Positions 26,100 to 36,149 of a DNA stretch of 64,000 bases are shown in pieces. Position 1 is the stretch's first letter. Each line of letters opens with the position of its first letter. This stretch comes from Anaerolineae bacterium (GTDB taxonomy: Bacteria; Chloroflexota; Anaerolineae; Promineifilales; Promineifilaceae). A program made the translations under genes and the position numbers. The stretch covers positions 140,805 to 204,804 of the forward strand of contig JADLAX010000032.1 of assembly GCA_020848035.1 (NCBI GenBank), written 5' to 3'. Below the pieces are notes generated by a model that was not told where the DNA came from, ran no database searches, and saw only the letters and a program-made list of their open reading frames with translations.

Positions 26100-28889
26100 A
26101 TGGCCAAACAAAACAAAAGCCAACAGCAGCTCAGCGACGACATTCACCTCCTGGGTGATATTTTGGGCCAGGTGATTCGCCGCCAGGCCGGGGTGGAGGT
26201 GTTTGAGCTCGAAGAAAGCATCCGGGCGCTGGCCAAGGCGCGGCGCATGGATGCCAGCCCCGACATCGATGCGCGCCTGGCGCAGATTGTGAACGGCTTA
26301 AGCGTAGAAAAGGCCGAACTGCTGTCGCGGGCGTTTGCCAACTATTTTGAGCTGGTGAACCTGGCCGAGGAGCAAAACCGGGTGCGCGTGCTGCGCGAGC
26401 GCGAGCGCAAGGCCCATCCGCAGCCGTTGGAAGAATCGGTGGCGGCGGCCATTGCCCAGCTGCACCAGCTGGGCGTGGATGCCTACGAGATGGAGAAGCT
26501 GCTGAACAAGCTGCACGTGGAGCTTGTGTTTACCGCCCATCCCACCCAGGCCAAACGCCGGACGGTGCTCTCCAAGCTGCGCCGCATTTCGGCCGCCCTC
26601 ACCGAGCTGCACGTGCGCGACCTGCTGCCAATCGAAATGGCCGACTTGATGACCAGCATCCTGGCCGAAGTGACGGCGCTCTGGCTGACCAACCGAACAA
26701 GAACGGCCGTCATCACCGTCACCGATGAAGTGAAAACCGGCCTCTACTACATGGACACCACCATCTGGGACACCGTTCCCGATGTGTACGCCAGCATGGC
26801 CCAGGTGTTGGCCGAGCTGTACCCCACGCTCACGCCGCCCAAGCGTTTTCTCACCTTTGGTTCGTGGATAGGCGGGGACCGCGATGGCAATCCCAACGTG
26901 ACCGCCGAGGTCACCGCCGAAACGCTGCGTCTGCACCGTGGTCTGGCCGTTGTGGAGCACCGCGAAGCGGCCACCCGGCTCAACCGCTCCCTGACGGTCT
27001 CCGACACGCTGACACCCATCCAGGATACCTTTGTCGAGGCGCTGGCCGAAGTGCAGCACCGCTCGGATCATCTGGCCTTTTTGCAGGACCGTTACCCCAA
27101 CGAGCCGTACCGCCTCTGGGCCGCAGCCCTGGCCGAAGATCTGGCCGCCGCCGCCGCCGGTGACATGGTGGCCCGTCTCAAGGGGGAATCCAATCCGCCG
27201 CTGCGGCTGCGCAGCATGAAGGATTTGCTCGGGCCGCTGGACCTGATGGACCAGACGCTGCGCCAGAGCAAGCTGGGTGACCTGGCGGCCGATCAGCTGG
27301 CGCGGATGCGGCGGCAGGCCGAGGTGTTTGGTCTGCACGTGGCCCGGCTGGACATTCGCCAGTACAGCGACTACAACACGGCCGTTCTCGACGAACTCCT
27401 GCAAAAACTGGACCTGCACCCTGGCTTTGGCAAGCTGGAACCTGACAAACGTACCCAAATCCTCTCTGACCTGCTGGCCGCGCCCAACCCGGATTTGCGC
27501 CAGCTCACCGACCTCTCGCCGGAAACGGAGGAGACCCTGGCGCTGTTCCAAATTTTGTACCGCGCCTTCGATTTTTACGGCGCGGAGCTGCTTGGCCCGT
27601 ACATCGTCAGCATGACCCACGGCCCGGAGGATATTTTGACGCCGCTGCTGCTGGCCAAGTGGCACGGGCTGTGCCTGGACCCCGACCGGCCGCAAGAGGG
27701 TCTCACCTTTGTGCCGCTGTTTGAAACGCGCACCGATCTACGCAACGCGCCGGACATTATGGCGGCGCTGTTCACTCACCCGGCTTATGCGCCACACCTG
27801 GAGCGGGTCAAACGCGACCAGACGATCATGATTGGTTACTCCGACAGCAACAAGGATGCGGGCTACATGGCGGCCAACTGGGAGCTGTACCAGGCGCAGG
27901 AGGCGCTGGCGCAAACCTGCGCCCAGCACCGCGTCAACATCATGCTGTTTCATGGGCGGGGTGGCACGATTGCGCGCGGCGGTGGCCCGGCTAACCGGGC
28001 GATTTTGGCCCAGCCGCCGGGGTCGGTAAACGGCCGTATCCGCATCACCGAGCAGGGCGAAGTGATCGACGAGCGGTACGGCCACCCGGCGGTGGCCCGA
28101 CGCCACCTGGAGCAGGTGGTCCATGCCACCCTCATGGCCAGCGTGGACCAGCGGCACGGTGGCACCACCCAGCCGCAGGCTGAGTGGCGGGCGGCGATGG
28201 ATGAGCTAGCGGCCGTTTCTTACCGCACCTACCGCCGCCTCATCTACGAAACGCCGGAACTGCTGGACTATTGGGACGCGGCCACGCCGATCACCGAAAT
28301 CAGCCAGATGCGCATTGGCAGCAGACCATCGCGCCGCACCGCCAAAGCCACCTTCGACAGCCTGCGGGCCATCCCCTGGGGTTTTAGCTGGATGCAAAGC
28401 CGCCACGTGCTGCCGGGCTGGTACGGCGTGGGTGAGGCGCTGGAGGCATACGGCCGTCAGTCGCCAGAACACGTGCGCCGCCTGCAAGAAATGTATCGCG
28501 AATGGTCCTTCTTCCAGGTGGTCATCGACAATGCCCAGGTGTCGCTGGCCAAGGCCGACATGGGCATTGCCCGGCTGTATGCCAACCTGGTGGAAGATGC
28601 GGCCGTGCGCGACAAGATTTTTGGCGAGATTGAGAGCTCATTCGGCCGTACGGTGAGCTGGATTTTGCGGGTGACGGGTCAGCGCGAACTGCTGGACAAC
28701 GACCCGGTTTTGCAGCGCTCGGTGCGGCAGCGTAACCCCTACGTGGATCCGCTGAACTTTGTACAGGTGGCCCTGCTGCGTCGCCTGCGCTTTTTGCCCG
28801 AAAAGGACAGCCCCAAGGCGCAGCAGCTGCTGCATGCCATCTTTTTGACGATTAACGGGATTGCTTCAGGCTTGAAGAATACGGGGTAA
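26100..28889 (+). CDS. ppc: Phosphoenolpyruvate carboxylase
   Basis: A 929-residue enzyme that makes oxaloacetate from PEP and bicarbonate, replenishing the TCA cycle. All hallmark motifs are present: FTAHPTQAKRR with catalytic His147, GGDRDGNPNVT, GYSDSNKDAGYMAANWELY, FHGRGGTIARGGGP, QGEVIDERYG, and the C-terminal RNPYVDPLNFVQ followed by the terminal NTG. Length is normal for the bacterial type. The ATG at 26100 lies just after the hairpin repeat and has only a weak GAACAAAG upstream, so coupling to the Nudix gene is possible. Confidence 0.97.
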   Translation: MAKQNKSQQQLSDDIHLLGDILGQVIRRQAGVEVFELEESIRALAKARRMDASPDIDARLAQIVNGLSVEKAELLSRAFANYFELVNLAEEQNRVRVLRERERKAHPQPLEESVAAAIAQLHQLGVDAYEMEKLLNKLHVELVFTAHPTQAKRRTVLSKLRRISAALTELHVRDLLPIEMADLMTSILAEVTALWLTNRTRTAVITVTDEVKTGLYYMDTTIWDTVPDVYASMAQVLAELYPTLTPPKRFLTFGSWIGGDRDGNPNVTAEVTAETLRLHRGLAVVEHREAATRLNRSLTVSDTLTPIQDTFVEALAEVQHRSDHLAFLQDRYPNEPYRLWAAALAEDLAAAAAGDMVARLKGESNPPLRLRSMKDLLGPLDLMDQTLRQSKLGDLAADQLARMRRQAEVFGLHVARLDIRQYSDYNTAVLDELLQKLDLHPGFGKLEPDKRTQILSDLLAAPNPDLRQLTDLSPETEETLALFQILYRAFDFYGAELLGPYIVSMTHGPEDILTPLLLAKWHGLCLDPDRPQEGLTFVPLFETRTDLRNAPDIMAALFTHPAYAPHLERVKRDQTIMIGYSDSNKDAGYMAANWELYQAQEALAQTCAQHRVNIMLFHGRGGTIARGGGPANRAILAQPPGSVNGRIRITEQGEVIDERYGHPAVARRHLEQVVHATLMASVDQRHGGTTQPQAEWRAAMDELAAVSYRTYRRLIYETPELLDYWDAATPITEISQMRIGSRPSRRTAKATFDSLRAIPWGFSWMQSRHVLPGWYGVGEALEAYGRQSPEHVRRLQEMYREWSFFQVVIDNAQVSLAKADMGIARLYANLVEDAAVRDKIFGEIESSFGRTVSWILRVTGQRELLDNDPVLQRSVRQRNPYVDPLNFVQVALLRRLRFLPEKDSPKAQQLLHAIFLTINGIASGLKNTG

Positions 28890-28917
28890 TTGAGTACAGC
28901 ATTTTTCAAATACCAAC

Positions 28918-28985
28918 GAGGCCTGAGCCTGTCGAAGGCCGGCCTTCGACAGGCTCAGGCTACGACAGGCTCAGGCCTCGTCAGG
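28918..28985. repeat. Palindromic repeat GCCTGAGCCTGTCGAAGGCC with a third copy
   Basis: A perfect 20+20 base palindrome (28921-28960) is followed by CGACAGGCTCAGGCCTCG. It lies between two convergent genes; the stop codon of the phosphodiesterase (28981-28983) is at its edge. Confidence 0.8.
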
Positions 28986-29778
28986 CAGTAAATGCGGCCT
29001 GGAGGGGCTGGCCAATCCACTCTTTGGGGGCGGGCACGCCAAAATAGTGGGCAATGGTTGGGGCGATGTCGGTGATTTGCACCGGTTGGGTGAGCGTAAC
29101 GCCTGCGGGAACTTCTGGCCCAGCCAGGAGCAGTGGCGTGGTCATGTCTTCGGGGCAGTCGGTGCCGTGCATTTGCTCGTGGCCGCCGTGGTCGCTGGTC
29201 ACCAGGATGGTGCAGTCTGGCGGTAAGGCATCCACCACCGTGCCGATGCAGCGGTCGGCGTGGGCAATGGCTTGCAGGTATGGCTGGCTCATCCAGCCCC
29301 AGGCGTGCCCGGCGATATCCGTACCGCCCAGGTAGACGAAGGCAAAGTTGAACGGATTGTGGGCCAGCCAGTGGGCGGCGAGTTGGGCAACGGCCGTATC
29401 CGCCACCCCATCCCCCGTACTATCCTTCACCATAAACGAAGCGTTGAGCGCACCGGGACGGCCTAAATCACGCAGTTCTTCCCAGTTGTAAAAGAAGGCA
29501 GTGGTGAGGTTGGCGTTTTGCAGCACGTCAAACAGTCCGGGGATGGGGCGCACCTGGGGGGTCCAGACGTTGGTGGTGATGCCGTGGCGCGACGGCCGTA
29601 CGCCTAAAAAGAGCGACGTGTGGCAGGGCAGGGTCATCGACGGCATGACGGTTTGGGCGGTGAGGGTGTGCGCCCCAACGGCCCGCAGGCGATCCATGAC
29701 CGGCGTGTTGGCCTGCACCAGCCCATCGGGCCGCATGCCATCGACAAGAAAGAGGACCAGTTGTTTGGTTTGGCTCAT
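28981..29778 (-). CDS. Type I phosphodiesterase / nucleotide pyrophosphatase (alkaline phosphatase superfamily)
   Basis: A 265-residue protein with the superfamily metal sites: LFLVDGMRPDGL at the N-terminus, PSMTLPCHTSLFLGVRPSRH around the nucleophile Thr, YLGGTDIAGHAWG, and LVTSDHGGHEQMHG near the C-terminus. The short length and lack of a signal peptide suggest a cytoplasmic enzyme that cleaves phosphodiester or phosphomonoester bonds. The substrate is unknown. It is convergent with ppc. Confidence 0.85.
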   Translation of the reverse strand: MSQTKQLVLFLVDGMRPDGLVQANTPVMDRLRAVGAHTLTAQTVMPSMTLPCHTSLFLGVRPSRHGITTNVWTPQVRPIPGLFDVLQNANLTTAFFYNWEELRDLGRPGALNASFMVKDSTGDGVADTAVAQLAAHWLAHNPFNFAFVYLGGTDIAGHAWGWMSQPYLQAIAHADRCIGTVVDALPPDCTILVTSDHGGHEQMHGTDCPEDMTTPLLLAGPEVPAGVTLTQPVQITDIAPTIAHYFGVPAPKEWIGQPLQAAFTA

Positions 29779-29812
29779 GGGGAACCTTTGTGGGGGTGGA
29801 AACGGCCGTGGC

Positions 29813-30232
29813 TCAGCGCATCGTCTTTTTGAAGCTCAACAGCAAAATGTAGGCGCGGGTGGGATGTTCTCGAAAATAACCGGGGCTGAAGTCATCTTCC
29901 AAAAATTCAGAGAACCCTTCTAATTCTTGCCGGGTCATCTGGTCGATGTTGCGAAAGCCCATGCTCCAATCGGCAAACTGCCGCTCCAGAATGGGGTCCT
30001 GAGAGAGCAGGATAATGTTATTGTGGCGCGGATCGGCCTTGATATTTTCATACAGCTGGATCACCGCCTCATTTTCTCCCTCAATCACCTGGATAAAGTT
30101 GCCGCCCCGGTAAAGCAGCATCCCGGTGATGCCATGCTCCTGGTTGGCTTTGTGGCTGGCTTCGAGCAGCTCGATCAATTCAGCGCGGTTAAACAGGCGC
30201 ACGGCAGAACTGGCATAAACGATTGAAAGCAT
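29813..30232 (-). CDS. BLUF-domain blue-light photoreceptor protein
   Basis: A 139-residue protein that is essentially one BLUF domain (FAD-binding blue-light sensor). Visible family residues are Tyr6 (IVYASSA), Asn30, GITGMLLY (34-41), Gln48 in FIQVIEG, DPRH (67-70) and Trp89/Met91 in ADWSMGF. A helical tail of about 45 residues follows, with no output domain, so it must act through a partner as short PixD-like proteins do. It has its own promoter (30266-30293) and an AAGGAA ribosome site. Confidence 0.9.
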   Translation of the reverse strand: MLSIVYASSAVRLFNRAELIELLEASHKANQEHGITGMLLYRGGNFIQVIEGENEAVIQLYENIKADPRHNNIILLSQDPILERQFADWSMGFRNIDQMTRQELEGFSEFLEDDFSPGYFREHPTRAYILLLSFKKTMR

Positions 30233-30265
30233 GGGTGGTTTCCTTAGTTGATGATGTTTCGATTC

Positions 30266-30293
30266 ATTCTAACAATGAAGGAAGGTGTGTCAA
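30266..30293 (-). promoter_or_regulatory. Promoter of the BLUF gene
   Basis: On the minus strand: TTGACA (30293-30288), 16-base spacer, TAGAAT (30271-30266), about 35 bases before the ATG. Confidence 0.7.
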
Positions 30294-30315
30294 TAATCAT
30301 TTTGGGGATTTCACG

Positions 30316-31224
30316 CTAACCGATCCCCACCAGCACCAGGCCGATGGAAACGATGCCGATGCCGAGCAGCTTGGGCCGGTAGCGCGGTTCCTGCTGCAAC
30401 GTCAGCCCCAGCAGGGCACCAATGGGAATGCTGAGCTGGCGAAACGCGGCCACGTAGCTCACGTTGCTCACGTAGGCCATCGCCGCCAGCACCAGCCCGT
30501 AGGTGGCCATGATGACCACCCCGGTCACCAGGCTGGTGCGCAGTAGGGTGCGATTGTGCCACATCTGGCGCAGCTGGCCGCGCTCGGTGGGGGAGAGCAG
30601 CGTGGCCAGCCCCAGCATAACGGCCGTACTGCTGGTTTGCAGGGCGATGAACAGCAGGGTGATCTGGCTGTTGGGCAGGGGCAGCGCGGCGCGCAGCTGG
30701 CGCAGCGCCTCGTCGTCGATGAGGGTGTAGCCGGTGGTACCGATGGCGGCGACTACGGCCATGAGCACCACGGCGTCCCGATAGGCGTGCAGGCTAAACT
30801 GCTGCCAGTGGCGCAGCGGTAAAATAATGCAGCCGATGGTGATGAGAGCCATGCCCAGCAGCCCCAGCGGGCCAATCTGGCCACCGTTACCCCACCGCAA
30901 ACTGATGACGGCCACCAGGAGTACAGGCAGGGCGCGGGCCAGCGGGTAAGCCAGCGAGATATCGCCGCGCCGGTAGGCCCCGGCCAGGCCAAAGAAGTAC
31001 ACCATCTGGGCCATGCCGGTAGCCAGGACGAGCCACCAAACGGCCGTTGGCACCCTTGTCAGCACCTCACGATGAATGAGCAGGATGGGCGAGATGGTGA
31101 GGGCGGCAAATACGGCCGTGACAAAAAAGAACGCCAGCGACGGACTGCGCCGTTGGCTGATAAAGTTCCAGCCCGCGTGCATAAACGCGGACACAATGAT
31201 GAGGGCAGCAGCGAGGAGGGTCAC
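30316..31224 (-). CDS. EamA/DMT-family membrane transporter
   Basis: A 302-residue integral membrane protein with about ten hydrophobic helices in two EamA-like halves. The N-terminal half has FMHAGWNFISQR and YRRGDISLAYPLARALPVLL; the C-terminal half ends in PIGALLGLTLQQEPRYRPKL. The fold is that of small-molecule and amino-acid exporters. Substrate unknown. It follows a lipoprotein gene by 12 bases and may be co-transcribed with it. Confidence 0.85.
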   Translation of the reverse strand: MTLLAAALIIVSAFMHAGWNFISQRRSPSLAFFFVTAVFAALTISPILLIHREVLTRVPTAVWWLVLATGMAQMVYFFGLAGAYRRGDISLAYPLARALPVLLVAVISLRWGNGGQIGPLGLLGMALITIGCIILPLRHWQQFSLHAYRDAVVLMAVVAAIGTTGYTLIDDEALRQLRAALPLPNSQITLLFIALQTSSTAVMLGLATLLSPTERGQLRQMWHNRTLLRTSLVTGVVIMATYGLVLAAMAYVSNVSYVAAFRQLSIPIGALLGLTLQQEPRYRPKLLGIGIVSIGLVLVGIG

Positions 31225-31236
31225 AGGCAGGCAGGT

Positions 31237-31740
31237 TTAGTTGGTGGGGACGGCCGTTTCGATAAAGTGGCGAATGTCGGGATCATCCAGGCCAAACTCG
31301 GTAATGCTGTCATGCGTGGTGGCTACGTCCGCAAGGTCGCGCGGCAGCTGTTGGACGTCCAGAATGCCGTTTGTCAGGGTGATCAGAAACACATTGCCAT
31401 CGGCCAGATCGTACGGTTGGCCATCGAGCATGAATTCGGCGGTACGGCCGTCTTTCGTGGCAATTTGCCAGGCATATTCAAGGCCGCTTTGCGTTGTTGC
31501 CTGGCACTGCACCAGATGGGTATCTGAACTGGTGGAGCCACTGCTGTTGCAGCCAGACGTAGTCACACCCTCGTGCCAAATCATGACGTTTAGCCCTTCT
31601 TCCCAGTCAAAGTAGTCGTAGTTGACATTTTCGTAGCCGCCACCGGCCATGTCTGGGCCGGGGGGAGTTGTCCGGCTAAAACAAGCGGTAAGACTCAGGC
31701 TTAACAGCAGAAGGTAAATCAAGTTTTTGCGGTACATCAT
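31237..31740 (-). CDS. Lipoprotein, function unknown
   Basis: A 167-residue protein whose signal peptide ends in a lipobox (LSLTACFSR). The mature part has an even mix of strands and helices. I do not recognise a domain; paired cysteines (SGCNSS and VQCQ) could form a disulfide. It is immediately upstream of the EamA transporter. A MetMet start leaves a one-codon uncertainty. Confidence 0.6.
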   Translation of the reverse strand: MMYRKNLIYLLLLSLSLTACFSRTTPPGPDMAGGGYENVNYDYFDWEEGLNVMIWHEGVTTSGCNSSGSTSSDTHLVQCQATTQSGLEYAWQIATKDGRTAEFMLDGQPYDLADGNVFLITLTNGILDVQQLPRDLADVATTHDSITEFGLDDPDIRHFIETAVPTN

Positions 31741-31823
31741 CGCCTCTCTCTGATACGGCTTGTGCAGGTGGGGATTATATTTAGAGATAGGGTGGAGAAG
31801 AAACGGCCGTAGGTTACCCGGTT

Positions 31824-32180
31824 CTAACTTCTTCGGACTCTATAAGTGTTGTCACGCAGCAGGATGACCGTATCTTTGATGGATTCTACTAAAGAGTGAG
31901 CCACAATCCACTCAAGCCGGGCAAGAATAGCGGCTCGGTTAGGGCGTTTTAAGGCAATAACGATAACACCACAATGGTTGGGATAAGTCAGGGGAATGGT
32001 GTGGTAAAAATCTCTATCTGTTGTCAGCAAAACCGCTTCATTTTGCTGTGCCAATTCAAACAAACGAAAATCATCAACTCCCTGTAGCTTTGTTCCACGG
32101 ATGTCAATGATCTGATGCCCTAGATTAAGCAGCAAGCTCTCAGCAGACTTTGGAAAGTTTTCGTCAAGCAGGAAGTTCAT
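31824..32180 (-). CDS. DUF5615 PIN-like toxin
   Basis: A 118-residue protein starting NFLLDENFPKSAESLLLNLG with LLTTDRDFYH later: the acid pattern of DUF5615 PIN-like nucleases. It overlaps the DUF433 gene by 4 bases (ATGA), the usual antitoxin-toxin order. By family it is expected to be an RNase toxin neutralised by the upstream partner. GC is lower than in its neighbours, consistent with transfer. Confidence 0.85.
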   Translation of the reverse strand: MNFLLDENFPKSAESLLLNLGHQIIDIRGTKLQGVDDFRLFELAQQNEAVLLTTDRDFYHTIPLTYPNHCGVIVIALKRPNRAAILARLEWIVAHSLVESIKDTVILLRDNTYRVRRS

Positions 32181-32407
32181 GCACGATTTAGCTGATAAGG
32201 AATATCTTCAAATTGACTCAGATCGCTGGCAAATGCCAGAGCCGCAGCAATATCGTCACGGTCGATATTGGAATAATCTTCTAGAATCATCTCCGCGGAA
32301 TCGCCAGCCGCCAGGGCACCAAGAATGGTGGAAACCATCACCCTTGTCCCCTTGATGACCGGCTTGCCATGACAAACCAGTGGATTTAACTCAATTCTTT
32401 CATGCAT
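32177..32407 (-). CDS. DUF433 antitoxin
   Basis: A 76-residue protein with CHGKPVIKGTRVMVSTILGA and AEMILEDYSNIDRDDIAAAL, the DUF433 helix-turn-helix pattern. The frame opens at 32443, but 32407 gives the normal family start and has AAGGAA about 9 bases upstream. It is paired with the DUF5615 toxin. Confidence 0.85.
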   Translation of the reverse strand: MHERIELNPLVCHGKPVIKGTRVMVSTILGALAAGDSAEMILEDYSNIDRDDIAAALAFASDLSQFEDIPYQLNRA

Positions 32408-32591
32408 AATCAAAATTTCCTTGCTTGTGTTTTCGAATCGCAAATGATGGGCAGGAATCTACTTTTATTGCGGCCCATTATACCAGATGCCGTTGTGATT
32501 TGATTTTTCATTTTATCAAAGGCTCAAAGCAATTGTTTTCGCATAAAAGAAGGTGTGCTTGCTCACTCCTCTCGCTTATCGTTGGGCGCTA

Positions 32592-32600
32592 TGTTAGAAT
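32592..32600 (+). promoter_or_regulatory. Extended -10 (TGTTAGAAT) for the PfkB gene, probably leaderless
   Basis: TAGAAT at 32595-32600 with TG at 32592-32593. Transcription would start about 32607, essentially at the GTG (32608) or ATG (32611) start codon. Confidence 0.55.
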
Positions 32601-32610
32601 CGCCACCGTG

Positions 32611-33450
32611 ATGAAGCTGGATTATCTGGTGATTGGGCACGTGACGCGGGACGTGACGCCAACCGGCAACCTGGTGGGCGGCACAGCTGCCTACGCCGGG
32701 CGCGTGGCGCAGGCGTTGGGCTGCCACACGGCCGTTCTCACCCGCTGCCAACCCGATTACGAGGGGCTGCATGATCTGGCCGATCTCGCGGTTGAAGTGG
32801 TGCCCTCGGCCCACACCACCACCTTTGAGAACAGTTACGGGCCAGACGGCCGTACCCAGCGCATCGACACCGTGGCCGACGCCATTGGGCCGCAGCATGT
32901 ACCGGTTGATTGGACGGAAACGGCCGTGGTCCACCTGGCCCCCGTCGCCAACGAAGTCGATCCGGCGATTATGACCCGCTTTCCGCACAGCCTCATCGGG
33001 CTGACGCCGCAGGGTTGGCTGCGCCGCTGGGCAGATGACCATCGCGTCTACGCGCGCGACTGGCCCGCCGCCGAACAATATCTACCGCTGGCCGATGTGG
33101 TGATCGTGAGCGAGGAAGATTGGCTGGATGAGGCGATGCTGCCGCGCTATCGTCAGCTCACCCGGCTGCTCATCATGACGGAAAACGTGCGCGGCTGCAC
33201 CATTTTTGCCGGGGATGAGGTGCGCCAGATTCCCGCACCGCAGGTGACGCAGGTAGAACCGACGGGCGCGGGCGATATTTTTGCCGCCGCTTTTTTGACC
33301 CGGTATGCCGGGAACGGCCGTAATCCCTGGCAGGCGGCCGAATTTGCTAACCTGGTCGCTGCTCAATCGGTCACCCAGGTTGGCCTCGATGCCAAAGTTA
33401 GCTTTATTCGGCAGACAATTCAGGAACAGAAAAATCATTTGTCTGCTTGA
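32611..33450 (+). CDS. PfkB-family carbohydrate/nucleoside kinase
   Basis: A 279-residue protein with the PfkB fold: N-terminal GHVTRDVTPTGNLVGGTAAY and C-terminal anion-hole motif VEPTGAGDIFAAAFLTRY with the catalytic Asp. It phosphorylates a sugar or nucleoside; specificity is not readable. The open frame extends to 32425, but that region carries the promoter, and the family-like start is MKLDYLVIGH at 32611 (GTG at 32608 is an alternative). Confidence 0.85.
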   Translation: MKLDYLVIGHVTRDVTPTGNLVGGTAAYAGRVAQALGCHTAVLTRCQPDYEGLHDLADLAVEVVPSAHTTTFENSYGPDGRTQRIDTVADAIGPQHVPVDWTETAVVHLAPVANEVDPAIMTRFPHSLIGLTPQGWLRRWADDHRVYARDWPAAEQYLPLADVVIVSEEDWLDEAMLPRYRQLTRLLIMTENVRGCTIFAGDEVRQIPAPQVTQVEPTGAGDIFAAAFLTRYAGNGRNPWQAAEFANLVAAQSVTQVGLDAKVSFIRQTIQEQKNHLSA

Positions 33451-33477
33451 CATAAGCGGGCGTCAAATGGGCTTTCG

Positions 33478-33537
33478 ATCAAAGATTTCGCAGATTAAAA
33501 GATTTTTGTCATCTGCTAAATCGGCGTAATCTTTGAT
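33478..33537. repeat. Word-tandem hairpin, CAGATT/ATCTG family, upstream of parA
   Basis: ATCAAAGATTTCGCAGATT, then ATCTGCTAAATCGGCGTAAT and CTTTGAT. It lies 42 bases before the parA start, so any terminator or processing function would matter for parAB expression. Confidence 0.65.
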
Positions 33538-33579
33538 TTTTTCTTGTTTGAACGACAAAAGTTCAATTGCAAGGTGCTA

Positions 33580-34379
<800 letters not shown>

Positions 34380-34383
<4 letters not shown>

Positions 34384-35243
34384 CCAAAAAACGGGGCGGT
34401 TTAGGCCGCGGACTGGGCGCACTCATTCCCAGCGACCACAGCGCAACAACCGAAGAGGGCGGGGTGAAGATGGTGCCGGTAACGGCCGTTTCGCCCAACC
34501 CCCACCAGCCGCGCAGCCACATGGATGCGCAAAAGCTGCAAGAGCTGGCCGAATCGATTCGCGAGCATGGCCTTATCCAGCCGCTGATTGTGACCCAGGC
34601 CGATGGCGGCTACACGCTCATCGCCGGGGAGCGCCGCTGGCGCGCCTGCCAGCTGGCGGGCATGGAAGAAGTGCCCGTGGTGATCAAAGAAGCCACGCCG
34701 CAAGAAATGCTGGAGCTGGCCATCATCGAAAATGTGCAGCGCGCTGACCTGAATCCGCTGGAAGAGGCATACGCTTACCAGCAGCTCAGCGAAGATTTTG
34801 GCTTCACCCACGAGCAGATTGCCCAGCGTATGGGCAAGGGGCGCTCGACCATCACCAACCTGATTCGCCTGCTGGAGCTGCCGGAAAACATACAACAGGC
34901 GGTGGCAGACGGCCGTATCAGCGGCGCACATGGTCGAGCCTTACTGCCATTGCCCAATGAGACGATGCAAACCAACGTGATGAACGACATCATCAAGTTC
35001 AACCTCAGCGTGCGCCAGGTGGAAGCGCGTGTCACCACGCTGCTGGCGGCCAAAAAGCCCAAGGCCAAACCCCGGGCCGGTTTGCCGGTGGAGCTGGAAG
35101 CGCTGCAAACACAGTTTCAGGAGTCGCTGGGCACCCGGGTCAACATCGAAACCAGCGGCAAGGGCAAGGGGCGCGTCATCATCCACTACTACTCCGACGA
35201 GGAGCTGCAAGCCGTCTACGACGCCATCATCGGCGAAGAGTAA
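34380..35243 (+). CDS. parB: Chromosome-partition protein ParB (Spo0J)
   Basis: A 287-residue protein with the N-terminal RGLGRGLGALIP, the CTPase/arginine-patch motif AGERRWRACQLAG, ENVQRADLNPLEEA, a central HTH (FTHEQIAQRMGKGRSTITNL) and a C-terminal dimerisation region. It binds parS and loads as a sliding clamp. I found no perfect 16-base parS near the pair. Confidence 0.93.
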
Positions 35244-35257
35244 CTGCCCTTTGATTC

Positions 35258-36040
35258 ATGAAAAATGCAGACAGTGGCGACACCTGGTTTTTTGTTGATG
35301 AAGCTGGCGATCCAACTTTTTATGATCGACATGGCAATCTGATTGTGGGACAGCCTGGATGTTCACAGATTTTGATTCTGGGGTTTATTGAGACCCAAAA
35401 CCCCAAATCTATTCGGCAAGCACTCCTTACTTTGCAGCAAGAAGTCGTTTCAGACCCGTATTTTCAGAAGGTTCCCTCTATTCGCAAAACGGCCGTTGCT
35501 TTTCACGCTAAAGATGATCTTCCAGAAATTCGCTATCTGGTTTACAAGCGTTTGGCTGAACTTGAGTTCCGAGCACAATTCATCGTGGCCCGCAAAATAG
35601 AAAAAGTATTTCGCAACAATTTTCAGGCGCAAGAAACGCAATTCTACGATCATCTTGTCTCTCATCTTTTTGAAAAAGTGCTTCACCGATACCAAAATAA
35701 CCACATCTATTTCGCCAAACGAGGCTCCCGCGAACGACAGGCACCCTTACTCGCGGCAATTCAACGGGGTGTGCACGCATTTGAAAACAAAGTTGGTCAG
35801 TCCGTAACGACCAACGTAGAGGTTTTGGCGCATCGCCCACGTGGTGAACCCTGTTTGAGCGCAATCGATTATTTGAATTGGGCCGTTTATCGGGCATTTA
35901 CACGTCGCGAAATGCGCTACTTTCGAGTAATTGAGGAAAAAGTTAGTTTACTGGTCGATTGGTATGACAGCGACAAGTATCCCAACAACTGGTACAGTCG
36001 CCGCAATCCTTTTGATATAGAAAAAACCACCCCGCTGTAG
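35258..36040 (+). CDS. DUF3800 domain protein
   Basis: A 260-residue protein beginning TWFFVDEAGDPTFYDRHG, the DE-containing motif of DUF3800, followed by AFHAKDDLPEIRY, IYFAKRGSRERQAPLL and the C-terminal SAIDYLNWAVYRAFTRRE. These acidic positions fit an RNase H-like fold. DUF3800 genes are frequent in defence-rich or mobile regions, but their biochemical role is not established. It starts 14 bases after parB, and its AT-richer codon use suggests later acquisition. Confidence 0.8.
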   Translation: MKNADSGDTWFFVDEAGDPTFYDRHGNLIVGQPGCSQILILGFIETQNPKSIRQALLTLQQEVVSDPYFQKVPSIRKTAVAFHAKDDLPEIRYLVYKRLAELEFRAQFIVARKIEKVFRNNFQAQETQFYDHLVSHLFEKVLHRYQNNHIYFAKRGSRERQAPLLAAIQRGVHAFENKVGQSVTTNVEVLAHRPRGEPCLSAIDYLNWAVYRAFTRREMRYFRVIEEKVSLLVDWYDSDKYPNNWYSRRNPFDIEKTTPL

Positions 36041-36149
36041 CTAGGTCTGTTTACCAGACGCACGGCATATGGAGCCGGCTTTCGCTATCAGCGGAGTGGT
36101 GATTTACTGAACATAGTATAGCACAGTACAAAAGTTAAAATCAACGATT

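Noticed and set aside
26298..27695. 465-codon antisense frame in PEP carboxylase
   Set aside because: The sense strand encodes all PEP carboxylase motifs; the antisense product is low-complexity His/Gln/Arg-rich.
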